Assembly (NCBI GenBank): GCA_946410595.1
Contig: CAMKAU010000007.1
Location: forward strand, 1-49,534
Direction: 5' to 3'
Length of the DNA stretch: 49,534 bases
Source of the DNA: an uncultured Clostridia bacterium
Lineage (GTDB): Bacteria > Bacillota > Clostridia > Oscillospirales > CAG-272
Shown: in pieces, positions 25,234 to 33,596 of the stretch
Numbering within the stretch: position 1 is the first letter of the stretch
Layout: the number at the start of each line of letters is the position of its first letter
Made by a program: the position numbers and the translations under genes
Notes under the pieces: generated by a model
Database searches by the model: none
The model's input: the letters and a program-made list of their open reading frames with translations, nothing else
Told to the model about the DNA's origin: nothing

Positions 25234-27738
25234 GTGAACGCAAGAAAAACGAAATCCGGACCGGGAGAAAAAACCGCAAAACGGGAAAAAAGCAAAGGAA
25301 AAGAAAAAAAGGAAGAAGCGGGGCGCCAAAGCGGGGCGTTCGGCGTTTTTCTGCAAAAAAAGAAAAAACCGGGCGGGACGGAGCGCCGGGAGGAGAGGAA
25401 AACGGCTCTCCCCCTTTCCCGCTCGCCGGGGGGAGAGGCGGCGCGGGCGGAAGCCGCGCTGCCCGCGATCGGGATCGAGCCGTTTTCCGTCTTTTTGCGG
25501 GCGCTCGCCGCGTTTCTTTGCGGGATCCTGTTCTCCCGCGCCGATACGCTCTTCGGCGCCTATCCGCTCGGGATCGCGCTCCTCTGCGCCGCACAGCGGT
25601 ACGCCCCCCTCGTCGGGCTCGGGGTGTTTGCGGGCGGCCTCTCGCTCGGAGAGGGCGGAACCGTCTACTCCTTTACCGCCGTCTTTCTTCTGACGGTCCG
25701 TCTCGCCGCCTCGCTCTTTTCGGACAAGCGGTCCTTTACCTTTCTGCCGGAGGGGGAGGGACGGCGGCGCGTTCTCTTTTGCGAGGACGTCCGCCTGCGG
25801 ACGGCAAGCGCCTGCCTCGGCGGCTTTGCCGTCGGCGTGTATCAGATCATCGCGGGCGGCTATACCTATTACGATCTCTTCGGCAGTTTTCTTCTCGTGC
25901 TCGGCTGCCCGCTCGGAACGTGGGCGCTTTCCTTCCTGCCGGCGCGGGGAGAGGCGCTGACCCGCCGGCGGCTCCTTTCCGCCGCCGTTCTCTGCGCCGG
26001 GATCCTTTTTTCCCTCTCCCGCCTCGGTCCGGTCGGCCGGACGCCCGCCCTCGTCGCGGCGACGGCGCTGACGCTGCTTGCCGGGCGGGAGCGGGGGGCG
26101 CTTCCCGGGACGCTGGCGGGGCTTCTCTCGGGTCTTGCGGCGTTCCCGCTCCATTCTCCCGCGCTCGCGGCGGCGGGGCTGGTCTGCGGGGCGACGGCCC
26201 GCCTTCCCCTGCCGCTGTCCGCCGCCGCTTCCCTCGTTTCCGCCGTTCTCACCGTCTTTCTCGTCGGCGGGGGGAACGCCTTTCCCTCCGTTTTGCCGGA
26301 GTTTGCCACCGGCGCGGCGATCGCCCTGACCCTTTCCCGCTTCCGGATCCCCGCGCGGTTTTTCGAGGGGGCGTACGGGGAAGAACCGGAGCGGGAGCGC
26401 GCGCGGGAACGCGCGGGCGAGGAGAGGATGCAGGCGCTTTCCCGCTCGTTTTCTTCTCTCTCCGAGATGTGCTACGCGCTCTCCGAACGCGCCAAAAAAC
26501 CGAACGCGGGAGAGCTGCGGGAGCTTTTTGACTCGGTCTGCGACCGCTTTTGCGGCCGCTGCCCGCACGCCGCGCTCTGCTGGAGCAAAAAATACGACGA
26601 AACGAAAACGGCGCTCGGACGGGCGGCGGAAAGTATGGCGGACGGCAGACGGGTGACGAGGGGGAGCTTTCCCCCGTCTTTTGTCTCCCGCTGCCCGAGC
26701 GTGGACCGGATCGTCGGGGAGATCAACGCGGGAGCGAGCGCCCTCGTCCGCCGGCGGATCCGCGGGGACCGCAGCGAGATCTTTGCCATGGATTACGAGT
26801 CTGTCGCCTCCCTGATCGGGGAAGCGCTGGAGGACGTGCGCCGGGAGAGCGAGGAGGAGCCCGCCCTCGCGGAAAAAACGACCCGCTTTTTGCGGACCCT
26901 CTACCCCGGAGAGGGGATCGCCCGCGTCAGCGGTCGGCGCAAAAAAACGGTCACGGCCGCGGGCTTTGCGGCGGGGAAGACCCTGCCGGACGCCCAAACG
27001 GTCCGCCTCGGATGCGAAAAGCTGCTCGGCTGTTCGTTTTCCGCTCCGCGCTACGAGATCCGCGGGGGAGAACTGGCGCTCTCGATGAAGGCGGTCCGCC
27101 GCTTCCGGGCGGAGGTCGTTTCCCTCTCCCGGCCGAAGGAGCGGGAGCGGGCGTGCGGAGATACCGTTGCCGGTTTTGAAAACCGCGAGGACTATTTTTA
27201 CGCGATGATCTCGGACGGGATGGGGAGCGGCGAGGAGGCGGCGCTGATCAGCAGCGTCTGCTCCGCCTTTCTGCGGACGATGCTCACGGCCGGAAACGCG
27301 AAAAGCACGAGTCTCCGTATGCTCAACGATCTGATCCGCGCCTCGGACGGCGAGTGCAGCGCCACCGTCGATCTCTTTGAACTGGATCTGCTCACCGGCC
27401 GCGCCTCCTTCGTGAAAAGCGGCGCCGCGCCCTCCTTTGTTCGGCGGGACGGCAGACTTTACCGCATCCGCTCGAAGACCATGCCCATCGGGATCATGAA
27501 GGCGGCGGACGCCGAGCGGGTCGGCTTTCTCGCCGAGGACGGCGACTGCGTGATCCTCCAGAGCGACGGCGTGGCGCAGGGCGGGGAGGAGTGCCCGTGG
27601 CTCTACCGCCTTCTCTCCCGCTCCTGGGACGACGACGCCGGCCGGATGTGCGCCCGCATCCTCGACGAAGCGGAAAAATACGGCTCCGGCTCCGACGACC
27701 GCAGCGTCTGCATCGTCCACATCCGCCGGACGGGATAA
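25234..27738 (+). CDS. spoIIE: Stage II sporulation protein E (PP2C phosphatase)
   Basis: 834 residues, near the Bacillus length (827). A GTG start at 25234 is used, with AAGAGGAA before it. A charged Lys/Glu-rich cytoplasmic N-terminus (about 1-80) precedes roughly ten membrane helices (about 85-330). A linker region with DRFCGRCPHAALCWSKKY follows at about 415-460. The C-terminal PP2C domain (from about 610) has the metal motif ISDGMGSGEEA near 659, KSGAAPSFV, and QSDGVAQGGEE near 776. In Bacillus it dephosphorylates SpoIIAA in the forespore to release sigma F and also acts at the polar septum. The host is therefore probably spore-forming. The gene stands alone between divergent ribU and convergent pfkA. 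Confidence 0.95.
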   Translation: MNARKTKSGPGEKTAKREKSKGKEKKEEAGRQSGAFGVFLQKKKKPGGTERREERKTALPLSRSPGGEAARAEAALPAIGIEPFSVFLRALAAFLCGILFSRADTLFGAYPLGIALLCAAQRYAPLVGLGVFAGGLSLGEGGTVYSFTAVFLLTVRLAASLFSDKRSFTFLPEGEGRRRVLFCEDVRLRTASACLGGFAVGVYQIIAGGYTYYDLFGSFLLVLGCPLGTWALSFLPARGEALTRRRLLSAAVLCAGILFSLSRLGPVGRTPALVAATALTLLAGRERGALPGTLAGLLSGLAAFPLHSPALAAAGLVCGATARLPLPLSAAASLVSAVLTVFLVGGGNAFPSVLPEFATGAAIALTLSRFRIPARFFEGAYGEEPERERARERAGEERMQALSRSFSSLSEMCYALSERAKKPNAGELRELFDSVCDRFCGRCPHAALCWSKKYDETKTALGRAAESMADGRRVTRGSFPPSFVSRCPSVDRIVGEINAGASALVRRRIRGDRSEIFAMDYESVASLIGEALEDVRRESEEEPALAEKTTRFLRTLYPGEGIARVSGRRKKTVTAAGFAAGKTLPDAQTVRLGCEKLLGCSFSAPRYEIRGGELALSMKAVRRFRAEVVSLSRPKERERACGDTVAGFENREDYFYAMISDGMGSGEEAALISSVCSAFLRTMLTAGNAKSTSLRMLNDLIRASDGECSATVDLFELDLLTGRASFVKSGAAPSFVRRDGRLYRIRSKTMPIGIMKAADAERVGFLAEDGDCVILQSDGVAQGGEECPWLYRLLSRSWDDDAGRMCARILDEAEKYGSGSDDRSVCIVHIRRTG

Positions 27739-27742
27739 AAAA

Positions 27743-27780
27743 CCGCCGCTCCGGAAAGGAGCGGCGGCCGGTTCTCTTTT
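27743..27780. terminator. Bidirectional terminator between spoIIE and pfkA
   Basis: CCGCCGCTCC (27743-27752) pairs with GGAGCGGCGG (27758-27767). A-run to the left; T-rich sequence to the right ending in TTTT. Confidence 0.8.
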
Positions 27781-28849
27781 ATTTGGAGATTTCAAGAGCG
27801 GTGTTGTAAAGCTTATACATTTTGGAGCGTTTGCGGGTCAGGAGCGTGTAGATCTCCTCCAACTCCTGCCGGGAGAGGGCTTCCAGCTCGCCCGGCTTGG
27901 AGGTGTCCTTGTAGAGACGGTCGAGGATGAGCGCGAGGTTGATATCCATCGGGACGATCCTGTCGTCCCGCTCGCAGATGACGAGATTGCTCTTTCCCTC
28001 CAGGAGACAGTCGACGGCGGCGGCGCCCATCTCGGCGCCGAGCAGGCGGTCGCGCAGGGTCGGAGAGCCGCCGCGGACAACGTGTCCGAGACAGGCGTAG
28101 CGCGTTTCGATCCCCGTCTTTTCGGGGAGGATCTTCGCCAATTTTTCCGCGTAGCCGGCGATCCCTTCGCTTACCATCACGATAAACTGCCGTTTTCCGT
28201 CCTTCCGCCCCTCGATCATCTTGCGGATGATCTCGTCCTCGTCAAAGGGGATCTCGGGAATGAGGATCGTCGCGGCGCCGGTCGCGATGCCGGCGTGCAG
28301 GGCGATATGGCCCGCGTTGCGCCCCATTACCTCGACGACGTTGCAGCGGGCGTGGGACTCGCAGGTGTCGCGCAGGCGGTCCACCATCTCCACCGTGGTA
28401 TTGACCGCGGTGTCAAAGCCGATGGTATAGTCGGTGCAGGTGATATCGTTATCGATCGTGCCGGGCAGCCCGATGCACGGGATGCCGTGGTTGGTCAGGT
28501 CGCAGGCGCCGCGGAAGGTCCCGTCTCCGCCGATGGCGACGATGCCGTCGATCCCGGCGGTCCGGCAGGTAGCGATCGCCTTCTGCATTCCCGGCTCGGT
28601 GGCGAACTCCGCGCAGCGGTCGCTGTAGAGGATCGTGCCGCCGTGGTTGACGATATTGGAAACGTCCCGCATCTGAAAATTCCGGATCGATCCGTCGATC
28701 AGTCCGCTGTACCCGCGGTAGATGCCGGCGACCGCGATCCCGCGGTTCAGGGCGGTACGCGTCACGGCGCGGATCGCGGCGTTCATCCCCGGGGCGTCCC
28801 CGCCCGAGGTCAGGATCCCGATTTTTTTAGGGGTGTTCTGATTTGCCAT
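27779..28849 (-). CDS. pfkA: ATP-dependent 6-phosphofructokinase
   Basis: 356 residues, somewhat longer than the 320-residue E. coli enzyme. It phosphorylates fructose 6-phosphate in glycolysis. GGDG at 108-111 and PGTIDND at 129-135 carry the glycines that mark ATP use rather than pyrophosphate use; Asp133 is the catalytic base equivalent. Other motifs are GILTSGGDAPGMN and MGRNAGHIALHAGIA. GGAGGTAACAGCT before ATG 28849 lies across the end of pncC. It is third in the glyA-pncC-pfkA unit, with only 5 bases between pncC and pfkA. Confidence 0.95.
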   Translation of the reverse strand: MANQNTPKKIGILTSGGDAPGMNAAIRAVTRTALNRGIAVAGIYRGYSGLIDGSIRNFQMRDVSNIVNHGGTILYSDRCAEFATEPGMQKAIATCRTAGIDGIVAIGGDGTFRGACDLTNHGIPCIGLPGTIDNDITCTDYTIGFDTAVNTTVEMVDRLRDTCESHARCNVVEVMGRNAGHIALHAGIATGAATILIPEIPFDEDEIIRKMIEGRKDGKRQFIVMVSEGIAGYAEKLAKILPEKTGIETRYACLGHVVRGGSPTLRDRLLGAEMGAAAVDCLLEGKSNLVICERDDRIVPMDINLALILDRLYKDTSKPGELEALSRQELEEIYTLLTRKRSKMYKLYNTALEISK

Positions 28850-28854
28850 AGCTG

Positions 28855-29391
28855 TTACCTCCGTATCGGGCGCCGGTCGGCGCCGATCGTTGTGTTTTCT
28901 TCTTTTTCCGCGGTCCCGCAGAGAAGCAGGATCGCGTCCCGCGCGGCGGCCAGACGGATCGCGCGGCGGCCGCCCGCGTAAAGGCGGCGAAGGACCGTTT
29001 CCCCTTCGCGGGAGGAAACGGCGAGATAGACGGCGCCGACGGGGTCGCGCTCCGTTCCTCCGCCGGGACCGGCAAAGCCGGTCGTCGCCACGCCGTAATC
29101 GGCGCCGAGCTTTTCCCGGATCCCCTTCGCCATCGCGGCGGCCGTTTCCGGCGAGACGGCGGTGAAACGCCGTACCGTATCGGCGGGTACGCCGGCGAGG
29201 ATCGTCTTCGACTCGTCGGAATAGGAGACCGCGCCGCCGGCAAAGCAGCGGGAGGCGCCCGGCACGCCCACGGCGGCGGACGCGATCAGTCCTCCGGTAC
29301 AGGATTCCGCCGCGGCAAAGGTCCCGCCCCGCCGGATCAGGAGGGAAACGAGCCGCCCGGCGGCGCCGGAGAGGGTTTCTTCGCGTTTCAT
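28855..29391 (-). CDS. pncC: Nicotinamide-nucleotide amidase / CinA C-terminal domain protein
   Basis: 178 residues. CinA-C fold enzymes deamidate NMN in pyridine nucleotide recycling. The active serine motif AAESCTGGLIASAA is at the N-terminus, followed by GGAVSYSDESKTILAGV and GVATTGFAGPGGGTERDPVG, all family hallmarks. The domain stands alone, without the N-terminal molybdopterin-type half of full CinA. The ATG at 29391 follows the glyA stop by one base and has no clear ribosome site, so it probably depends on re-initiation after glyA. A C-terminal extension of about 15 residues (NTTIGADRRPIRR) is not family-like. Confidence 0.9.
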   Translation of the reverse strand: MKREETLSGAAGRLVSLLIRRGGTFAAAESCTGGLIASAAVGVPGASRCFAGGAVSYSDESKTILAGVPADTVRRFTAVSPETAAAMAKGIREKLGADYGVATTGFAGPGGGTERDPVGAVYLAVSSREGETVLRRLYAGGRRAIRLAAARDAILLLCGTAEKEENTTIGADRRPIRR

Positions 29392-29392
29392 A

Positions 29393-30637
29393 TCAGACAA
29401 AGAGCGGGTGCTTTGCGCAGAGGGCGGCAACGCTCGCGCGGATCTCCTCCGCTTTGTTTTCAAAATCGACGGCGGCAAGCCGGATATCCCGCGCGATCTC
29501 GCGCATCTCGGTCTCGTTCAGCCCTCTCGTGGTAACGGCGGGGGTGCCGAGTCGCAGACCGCTTGTGATAAAGGGGGAGAGCGGGTCGCCGGGGACGGCG
29601 TTTTTGTTTGCGGTGATATGCGCGGCGTCAAGCCGCGTTTCCAGCTCCTTGCCGGTCACGTTCGCCGAACGGAGATCGAGGAGCATCAGATGGTTGTCCG
29701 TCCCGCCGGAAACGAGGTCAAACCCTTCCTCGATCAGTCCGGCGGCCAGCGCCTTCGCGTTGGAGAGGATCTTTTTCTGGTATTCGACGAAGGCGGGGGT
29801 AAGCGCTTCGCCGAAGCAGATCGCCTTCGCGGCGACGATATGCTCAAGCGGTCCGCCCTGCGTACCCGGGAAGATCCCCTTGTCGATGGCTTTGGCCAGT
29901 TCTTTTTTGCAGAGGATCATCCCGCCGCGGGGTCCGCGCAGCGTTTTGTGGGTCGTGCTCGTGACCACGTCCGCGTAGGGAACGGGAGAGGGGTGCAGAC
30001 CGGCGGCGACGAGCCCGGCGATATGCGCCATATCCACCATAAAGTAGGCGCCGACCTCCCGCGCCGTTTTCGCGATGCGGGCAAAGTCGATCACGCGGGG
30101 ATAGGCGGAGGCGCCCGCCACGATCAGCTTCGGGCGGTATTCCTTCGCTTTTTTGTCAAGCCCGTCGTAATCGAGGAGACCGGTTTCGGGGTCGACTCCG
30201 TAGGAGGCGAACCGGTAGTGCATCCCGGAGAGATTGACGGGAGAACCGTGGGTCAGATGCCCGCCGTCCGCCAGACTCATTCCGAGGACGGGATCGCCCG
30301 GCTGCAGGAGGGCGGCGTAAACGGCGAGGTTCGCCTGGGCGCCGCTGTGCGGCTGAACGTTGGCGTGCTCGGCGCCGAAAAGTTTGCAGGCGCGCGTCCG
30401 GGCCAGCTCCTCCACCTCGTCCACGTACACGCAGCCGCCGTAGTAACGGTGCCCCGGAAAGCCCTCCGCGTATTTGTTGGTCAGGATGCTGCCGGCGGCA
30501 AGAAGGACCGCCTCGCTCGTAACGTTCTCGGAAGCGATCAGCTCCAGCCCGTCCTGCATTCTGCCGTATTCCCGCCGGATGATCTCTCCGACCTCTTTAT
30601 CATAGCGCGTGATCGCGTCGATTTGCTCCCGTATCAT
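29393..30637 (-). CDS. glyA: Serine hydroxymethyltransferase
   Basis: 414 residues, standard length. PLP enzyme interconverting serine and glycine with tetrahydrofolate, the main source of one-carbon units. Motifs are [47 protein letters not shown] and the PLP lysine site [15 protein letters not shown]. The ATG at 30637 is 30 bases after the -10 box; only a weak GGGGGTT stretch precedes it. The next gene, pncC, is separated by one base. Confidence 0.96.
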   Translation of the reverse strand: MIREQIDAITRYDKEVGEIIRREYGRMQDGLELIASENVTSEAVLLAAGSILTNKYAEGFPGHRYYGGCVYVDEVEELARTRACKLFGAEHANVQPHSGAQANLAVYAALLQPGDPVLGMSLADGGHLTHGSPVNLSGMHYRFASYGVDPETGLLDYDGLDKKAKEYRPKLIVAGASAYPRVIDFARIAKTAREVGAYFMVDMAHIAGLVAAGLHPSPVPYADVVTSTTHKTLRGPRGGMILCKKELAKAIDKGIFPGTQGGPLEHIVAAKAICFGEALTPAFVEYQKKILSNAKALAAGLIEEGFDLVSGGTDNHLMLLDLRSANVTGKELETRLDAAHITANKNAVPGDPLSPFITSGLRLGTPAVTTRGLNETEMREIARDIRLAAVDFENKAEEIRASVAALCAKHPLFV

Positions 30638-30666
30638 GGCAACCCCCGTTTTTTCACTTATCTTAT

Positions 30667-30695
30667 ATTATAACATACCCGTTGCGGTTTTACAA
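30667..30695 (-). promoter_or_regulatory. glyA-pncC-pfkA promoter
   Basis: On the minus strand, TTGTAA (30695-30690), a 17-bp spacer and TATAAT (30672-30667). Confidence 0.8.
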
Positions 30696-30759
30696 GACGG
30701 AAACGAGAAAAAGAGAAAAAACAAAGACACAAAAAGAAAAGAAATTCTTCACAGGTTTC

Positions 30760-30789
30760 TTGACATCAACGGGGGCCGTGTGATAAAAT
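30760..30789 (+). promoter_or_regulatory. minD-like gene promoter
   Basis: TTGACA (30760-30765), an 18-bp spacer and TAAAAT (30784-30789), 39 bases before the start codon. Confidence 0.75.
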
Positions 30790-30827
30790 CAAAATGGTAT
30801 TTTATAGGGGGGAGACGGGGATCGACA

Positions 30828-31637
30828 ATGGAAAAAAGCAAACGGATACTCGTGACCTCCTGCAAGGGCGGGGTCGGAAAATCCACGGTAGCGGCCAATC
30901 TCGCCTGCGCGCTTGCCGTCCGCGGGAAAAGGACGCTGCTTGTCGATATGGATCTCGGCAACCGCAGTCTGGATATTATGCTCGGCGTGGAGGGCGGCGC
31001 CCTTTTTGATATTTCCGATCTGGCGGCGGGCCGCGCTCCCGCCGGCAAGGTAACGCTTTCTCCCCTCCCCGACGCGCCGCTTTTCTTCTGTCCCGCGCCC
31101 TACCGCTACGACGGGACGCTCACCGAGGAAACGCTGGAAAAGGCGCTGACCGAGCTGGAGACGCTCACCGAAGCGGACGTTACCGTCCTCGATACCTCCG
31201 GCGGCGCGGACTGTTCGGTCCGCCTGTGTGCCGCCTGCTCCTCCTTTGCCGTCATCGTGACCACGCCGGCGCCCTCCGCCGTCCGCGCGGCGGAAAAATC
31301 CGGCGATCTTCTCTTTGAGTTCGGGATTTCCGACTGCGGTCTTGTCGTCAACCGGATGGAGCGGGAGATCAAAAAAGCAAAAGAGCATCTCGGCGTCAGC
31401 GAGATGATCGACCGCACGGCGGTCCGCGTCATCGGCATCGTGCCGGAGGACGGACGGCTCGCCCTCTGCACCGAGCGGGGCGAAGCGGCCGTCGCCGCGG
31501 AAAAGCGGCCGGACAGCGCCGCCGCCTTTTCCAATATCGCCGCCCGCCTGTGCGGGGAGAGCGTGCCGCTGCTTTCCGGCGTCGCCGGCGTGAAAAAAAG
31601 AAAAAAGCTTCTCCTGGCGGGACGCGGAGAAGGATGA
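30828..31637 (+). CDS. MinD/ParA-family P-loop ATPase
   Basis: 269 residues, MinD-sized. ATG 30828 follows GGGGGGAGACGGGG. The deviant Walker A motif CKGGVGKST (12-20) has the signature lysine. Switch I reads VDMDLGNRSLDIMLG, close to the MinD form. Switch II is DTSGGADCS where MinD usually has D-x-PAG. VVNRME marks the nucleotide base pocket. The tail GVKKRKKLLLAG is basic and could bind membrane, but it does not look like the classical MinD amphipathic helix. No minC or minE is adjacent. In Clostridia, minD often lies near mgsA, so this pair may be a remnant of the minCDE-mgsA cluster. Division-site or other ATP-dependent positioning is inferred. Confidence 0.75.
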   Translation: MEKSKRILVTSCKGGVGKSTVAANLACALAVRGKRTLLVDMDLGNRSLDIMLGVEGGALFDISDLAAGRAPAGKVTLSPLPDAPLFFCPAPYRYDGTLTEETLEKALTELETLTEADVTVLDTSGGADCSVRLCAACSSFAVIVTTPAPSAVRAAEKSGDLLFEFGISDCGLVVNRMEREIKKAKEHLGVSEMIDRTAVRVIGIVPEDGRLALCTERGEAAVAAEKRPDSAAAFSNIAARLCGESVPLLSGVAGVKKRKKLLLAGRGEG

Positions 31638-31661
31638 GAGAGAAAAGAAAGGACAGAAAAG

Positions 31662-32120
31662 ATGGAAATCGCCATCATCGCCAGCGATACGAAAAAAGAG
31701 CTGATGACCCAATTCTGCATCGCCTACTGCGGGATTTTAAGCCAGCATAACCTGTGCGCGACGCAGATCACGGGCAATTATATTGAAGAAGCCACCGGCC
31801 TGAAGATCGAAAAACTCCTCTCCGGCCACGGCGGCGGTGAGCAGCAGATCGCCTCGCGCATCGCCTTCAACGAGATCGATATCCTTCTTTATTTCCGTTC
31901 CACCGCGCAGAAGACCGAGTGGGACGAGCCGGAATATCAGCTTCTCCGCCTCTGCGATATCCATAACGTTCCCGTCGCCACGAATATCGCGACGGCGGAG
32001 GTCCTGATCTGCGCGCTCCAGCGCGGGGATCTCGACTACCGCGAGATCGTCAACCCCCGCTCCGCCTACAATCTCCGCCGCAAGGCCGAAGCGGAGAAGG
32101 AAAAAGAAGCAAAGACTTGA
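31662..32120 (+). CDS. Methylglyoxal synthase-like protein with altered active site
   Basis: 152 residues. The fold is clearly MgsA: IAIIASDTKKELM, CATQITGNYIEEATG, LLSGHGGGEQQIASRIAFNE and LLRLCDIHNVPVATNIATAE align without gaps to the family. MgsA turns dihydroxyacetone phosphate into methylglyoxal using His19, Asp71, Asp91, His98 and Asp101 (E. coli numbers). Here these positions read Ser8, Glu60, Ser80, Trp87 and Pro90; a one-residue shift would put Glu91 at the last site. Asp20 and Lys23 equivalents are kept (Asp9, Lys12). Normal synthase activity is therefore doubtful. GAAAGGACAGAAAAG precedes the ATG and the minD-like gene ends 24 bases upstream, so the two are co-transcribed. The stop codon overlaps the next promoter. 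Confidence 0.8.
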   Translation: MEIAIIASDTKKELMTQFCIAYCGILSQHNLCATQITGNYIEEATGLKIEKLLSGHGGGEQQIASRIAFNEIDILLYFRSTAQKTEWDEPEYQLLRLCDIHNVPVATNIATAEVLICALQRGDLDYREIVNPRSAYNLRRKAEAEKEKEAKT

Positions 32121-32145
32121 CAACGGGAAAAAAGGGGTGTATAAT
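32117..32145 (+). promoter_or_regulatory. Consensus promoter of the Thr T-box transcript
   Basis: TTGACA (32117-32122), a 17-bp spacer and TATAAT (32140-32145), all perfect. The -35 box contains the TGA stop codon of the mgsA-like gene. Confidence 0.92.
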
Positions 32146-32151
32146 CCCTGC

Positions 32152-32362
32152 ATAAGTGGAACGGACACGTCCCTTTCCCACCGCCGTACAGAGAGAGAGT
32201 CCATCGGCTGCGAGACTTTCCGGCAGGCGTCCGGGATACCGCCGTTCTACCGGTAAACTCCGGACACAACCGCATACGCGACAGAGAACAAATTCGGGTG
32301 GAACCGTGCGGAAATGATCCACACCCCGAAGGCAGAGACGCCTTCGGGGTTTTCTTTTTCGG
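32152..32362 (+). promoter_or_regulatory. T-box leader, probably threonine-specific (ACC specifier)
   Basis: The T-box sequence GGGTGGAACCGTGCGG is at 32296-32311. The terminator CCCCGAAGGC (32324-32333) pairs with GCCTTCGGGG (32340-32349) and is followed by TTTTCTTTTT. Stem I shows AGAGAGAGAGTCCATCGGC at about 32191-32210. A specifier candidate ACC (Thr) is at 32238-32240; a second ACC at 32249-32251 leaves the exact codon open. thrS is the second gene downstream, which supports threonine. The first gene is a DUF362 ferredoxin protein. Confidence 0.88.
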
Positions 32363-32370
32363 AGGAGAAG

Positions 32371-33564
32371 ATGACAGAGAAAAACGGCCGCGCCGCCGTC
32401 TATCTGATCGACTGCCCCGACTACGGGACGGAAACGGTCGAAAGAGCGTTTGCCTCGGCCCTCGCCGCCCTCGGCGGGTGGGAGACGCTGCTGCCGGACA
32501 GGGGGGAGCGCATCCTGCTCAAGCCGAACCTGCTCACGCGGGCGGACCCGGAGCGCGCCGTCACCACGCATCCCGCCGTGTTCGGCGCCGTCTGCGCCTC
32601 CCTCAAACGGGCGGGTTACGAACACCTCTTTTTCGGCGATTCGCCCGGCGTTCCCCATCCCGGCCCGGAGAAGATCGCGGAGGCGTGCGGGATCACCGCG
32701 GCGGCGGAGCCGTGGGGCGCCGCGCAGGCGGACTTTTCCGGCGGGCGCGAATACTCCTTCCCCGACGGGAAAACGGCAAAGAGTTTTATTATCGCCAACG
32801 GCGTTCTCTCCTGCGACCGGATCGTCAACCTCTGCAAGCTCAAGACCCACATGCTCGAGCGGATGACCGGCGCGCAGAAAAACCTCTTCGGCATCGTCTA
32901 CGGCTTGAACAAGGGCGCCTGCCACGTCAAGCATCCGAACGCCGCGGAGTTCGCGGGGATGCTCGCCGATCTCAACCGCGCCTTCCCGCCCGTTTTGCAC
33001 GTGATGGACGCGGTGGACGCGATGGAGGGCAACGGCCCGCACAGCGGCACGAAAAAGCACCTCGGCAAGCTCCTCGTTTCGACCGACCCGGTCGCGCTCG
33101 ACGTGGTCGCCTGCTCGCTGATCGCGCTCGATCCCGCGCTCGTCCCCACCAATCACCGGGGCGCGATCGGCGGCGTCGGGATCGACGATCCCGCCCGCAT
33201 CGACGTCTGGGCGGACGGGGAGCGGCTCACCCCCGCCGAGGTGCGAAAGCGGTACGGGGACGAGAGCTTCGACGTTTACCGGGGCAAAGAGGACCGCGGG
33301 AATATCAGGCAGCTCCGCTTTCTCTCCCCGCTGCTCAAAAAGCGGCCCCGCGTCGACCCGGAGCGCTGCGTGGGGTGCGGGATCTGCGTCCGCTCCTGCC
33401 CGCTCGATCCGAAGGCGCTTGCGATGCCGGAAGGGAAGAGGGTCCCCGTCTACGACTACAAGCGCTGCATCCGGTGCTTCTGCTGTCAGGAAATGTGCCC
33501 GCAGGGCGCGATCTCGGTGAAACAACCCGTTCTCGCCCGCCTCGTCGACCGCAATCTGAAATAA
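32371..33564 (+). CDS. DUF362 domain protein with C-terminal 2x[4Fe-4S] ferredoxin
   Basis: 397 residues. GGAGGAGAAG precedes ATG 32371; an earlier in-frame ATG lies within the T-box terminator region and is rejected. The DUF362 domain (about 10-300) contains ILLKPNLLTRADPERAVTTH, FFGDSPG, NLCKLKTHMLERMTGAQKN and STDPVALDVVA. The tail has two ferredoxin-type motifs, CVGCGICVRSCP and CIRCFCCQEMCP, each able to hold a [4Fe-4S] cluster. The biochemical role of DUF362 is unknown; electron transfer is inferred from the clusters. It is the first gene after the Thr T-box and thrS follows after 32 bases, so its mRNA should rise under threonine starvation. Confidence 0.9.
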   Translation: MTEKNGRAAVYLIDCPDYGTETVERAFASALAALGGWETLLPDRGERILLKPNLLTRADPERAVTTHPAVFGAVCASLKRAGYEHLFFGDSPGVPHPGPEKIAEACGITAAAEPWGAAQADFSGGREYSFPDGKTAKSFIIANGVLSCDRIVNLCKLKTHMLERMTGAQKNLFGIVYGLNKGACHVKHPNAAEFAGMLADLNRAFPPVLHVMDAVDAMEGNGPHSGTKKHLGKLLVSTDPVALDVVACSLIALDPALVPTNHRGAIGGVGIDDPARIDVWADGERLTPAEVRKRYGDESFDVYRGKEDRGNIRQLRFLSPLLKKRPRVDPERCVGCGICVRSCPLDPKALAMPEGKRVPVYDYKRCIRCFCCQEMCPQGAISVKQPVLARLVDRNLK

Positions 33565-33596
33565 TAAAGAATGTACGAAAGGAAGGAAATACCGAT

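Noticed and set aside
24958..27795. Open frame of about 945 codons on the minus strand opposite spoIIE
   Set aside because: Arg/Pro/Gly-rich nonsense composition that runs through the riboswitch; spoIIE has clear domains on the plus strand.
30638..30666. Possible glycine riboswitch before glyA
   Set aside because: Leader is about 25 bases, far too short for an aptamer.
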